Part shown: piece by piece, positions 63,920 through 64,000 of the stretch
How positions within the stretch are numbered: position 1 is the stretch's first letter
How the letters are laid out: the number at the start of each line of letters is the position of its first letter
DNA from: Pseudoxanthomonas sp. X-1
GTDB lineage: Bacteria > Pseudomonadota > Gammaproteobacteria > Xanthomonadales > Xanthomonadaceae
Direction of reading: 5' to 3'
Assembly (NCBI RefSeq): GCF_020042665.1
Contig: NZ_CP083376.1
Coordinates: 248,001-312,000, forward strand
Length of the DNA: 64,000 nt
Translations under genes and position numbers: made by a program
Notes under the pieces: generated by a model
Databases searched by the model: none
Seen by the model: the letters and a program-made list of their open reading frames with translations, nothing else
What the model was told of the DNA's origin: nothing

Positions 63920-64000
63920 GAACGGGCGCTTCGGCAGGACAAAGAGCCGCGAAGGGTAGCAGCGGCGCGGGGGCGGCCGCAGGGACCCGCGTCGCGGCGA

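Overview
This is a 64 kb stretch of a high-GC (about 70%) gammaproteobacterial chromosome, almost certainly from the family Xanthomonadaceae (Xanthomonas / Stenotrophomonas / Pseudoxanthomonas / Lysobacter group). Pointers are a polA gene followed by an sRNA with three C-rich stem-loops that looks like Xanthomonas sX13, a DUF2782-polA divergent pair, an rsmG-parA-parB block, an ECF sigma factor paired with a membrane Ser/Thr kinase, zwf-pgl next to a GntR/UTRA regulator, and two families of short dispersed palindromes (CCCGCGAA-type inverted pairs and GTGGGAG-type REPs). No phage, integrase, transposase, CRISPR array, rRNA or tRNA was seen. Coding is dense and many neighbours overlap by 1-17 bases.

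Layout. 0-5.5 kb: Ser/Thr kinase (cut by the left edge), ECF sigma factor, mutM, an ABC ATPase, a fatty-acid desaturase, an EF-hand protein. 5.6-10.6 kb: EamA transporter, a secreted VOC-fold protein, a MerC-like protein behind a palindromic operator, an ExeM/NucH-type secreted nuclease, a membrane-anchored cytochrome c. 10.8-13.9 kb: zwf-pgl facing a GntR/UTRA regulator with matching half-sites between them. 13.9-17.1 kb: a small unknown, a DUF3182 protein coupled to an alpha/beta hydrolase, a short YqeY-like protein. 17.2-21.6 kb: parB, parA, rsmG, a phosphopantetheinyl transferase, a GlsB-type membrane protein, xthA. 21.7-30.4 kb: gamma carbonic anhydrase-like protein, DUF2167, YkgJ-like protein, then a tightly overlapped six-gene operon RDD / SpoIIM-like / DUF4129 / DUF4350 / MoxR / DUF58.

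30.4-46.4 kb: unknown membrane proteins, a YgiB-YgiC (DUF1190 / glutathionylspermidine synthase-like) pair, ilvD, a periplasmic cyclase-family protein, small VOC and DUF2058 proteins, lipoproteins, a TetR regulator divergent from an isochorismatase-like hydrolase with two operators between them, a DUF1932 dehydrogenase, MAPEG and DUF1615 proteins, panE, an acyltransferase. 46.1-52.1 kb: DUF2782, polA, the sRNA, and a TctDE-like two-component system. 52.2-59.2 kb: a compact uncharacterised set of eight enzymes and transporters in two converging transcription units (Est30-like esterase, split SMR/DMT pair, DegT-type aminotransferase; HAD phosphatase, class III aminotransferase, FemAB/GNAT-like protein, arginase-fold protein). 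59.3-63.9 kb: DUF421 protein, hemF, a membrane protein and an S9 dipeptidyl peptidase.

The best candidates for undescribed biology are the 52.2-59.2 kb convergent gene set (enzymes for an amino- or guanidino-modified small molecule or lipid head group with its own flippase-like pair), the MoxR/DUF58 membrane operon with a REP palindrome lodged at its one gap, and the DUF3182-hydrolase pair. The sRNA and the candidate operators upstream of the MerC-like gene, zwf/gntR and the TetR pair are directly testable regulatory signals.
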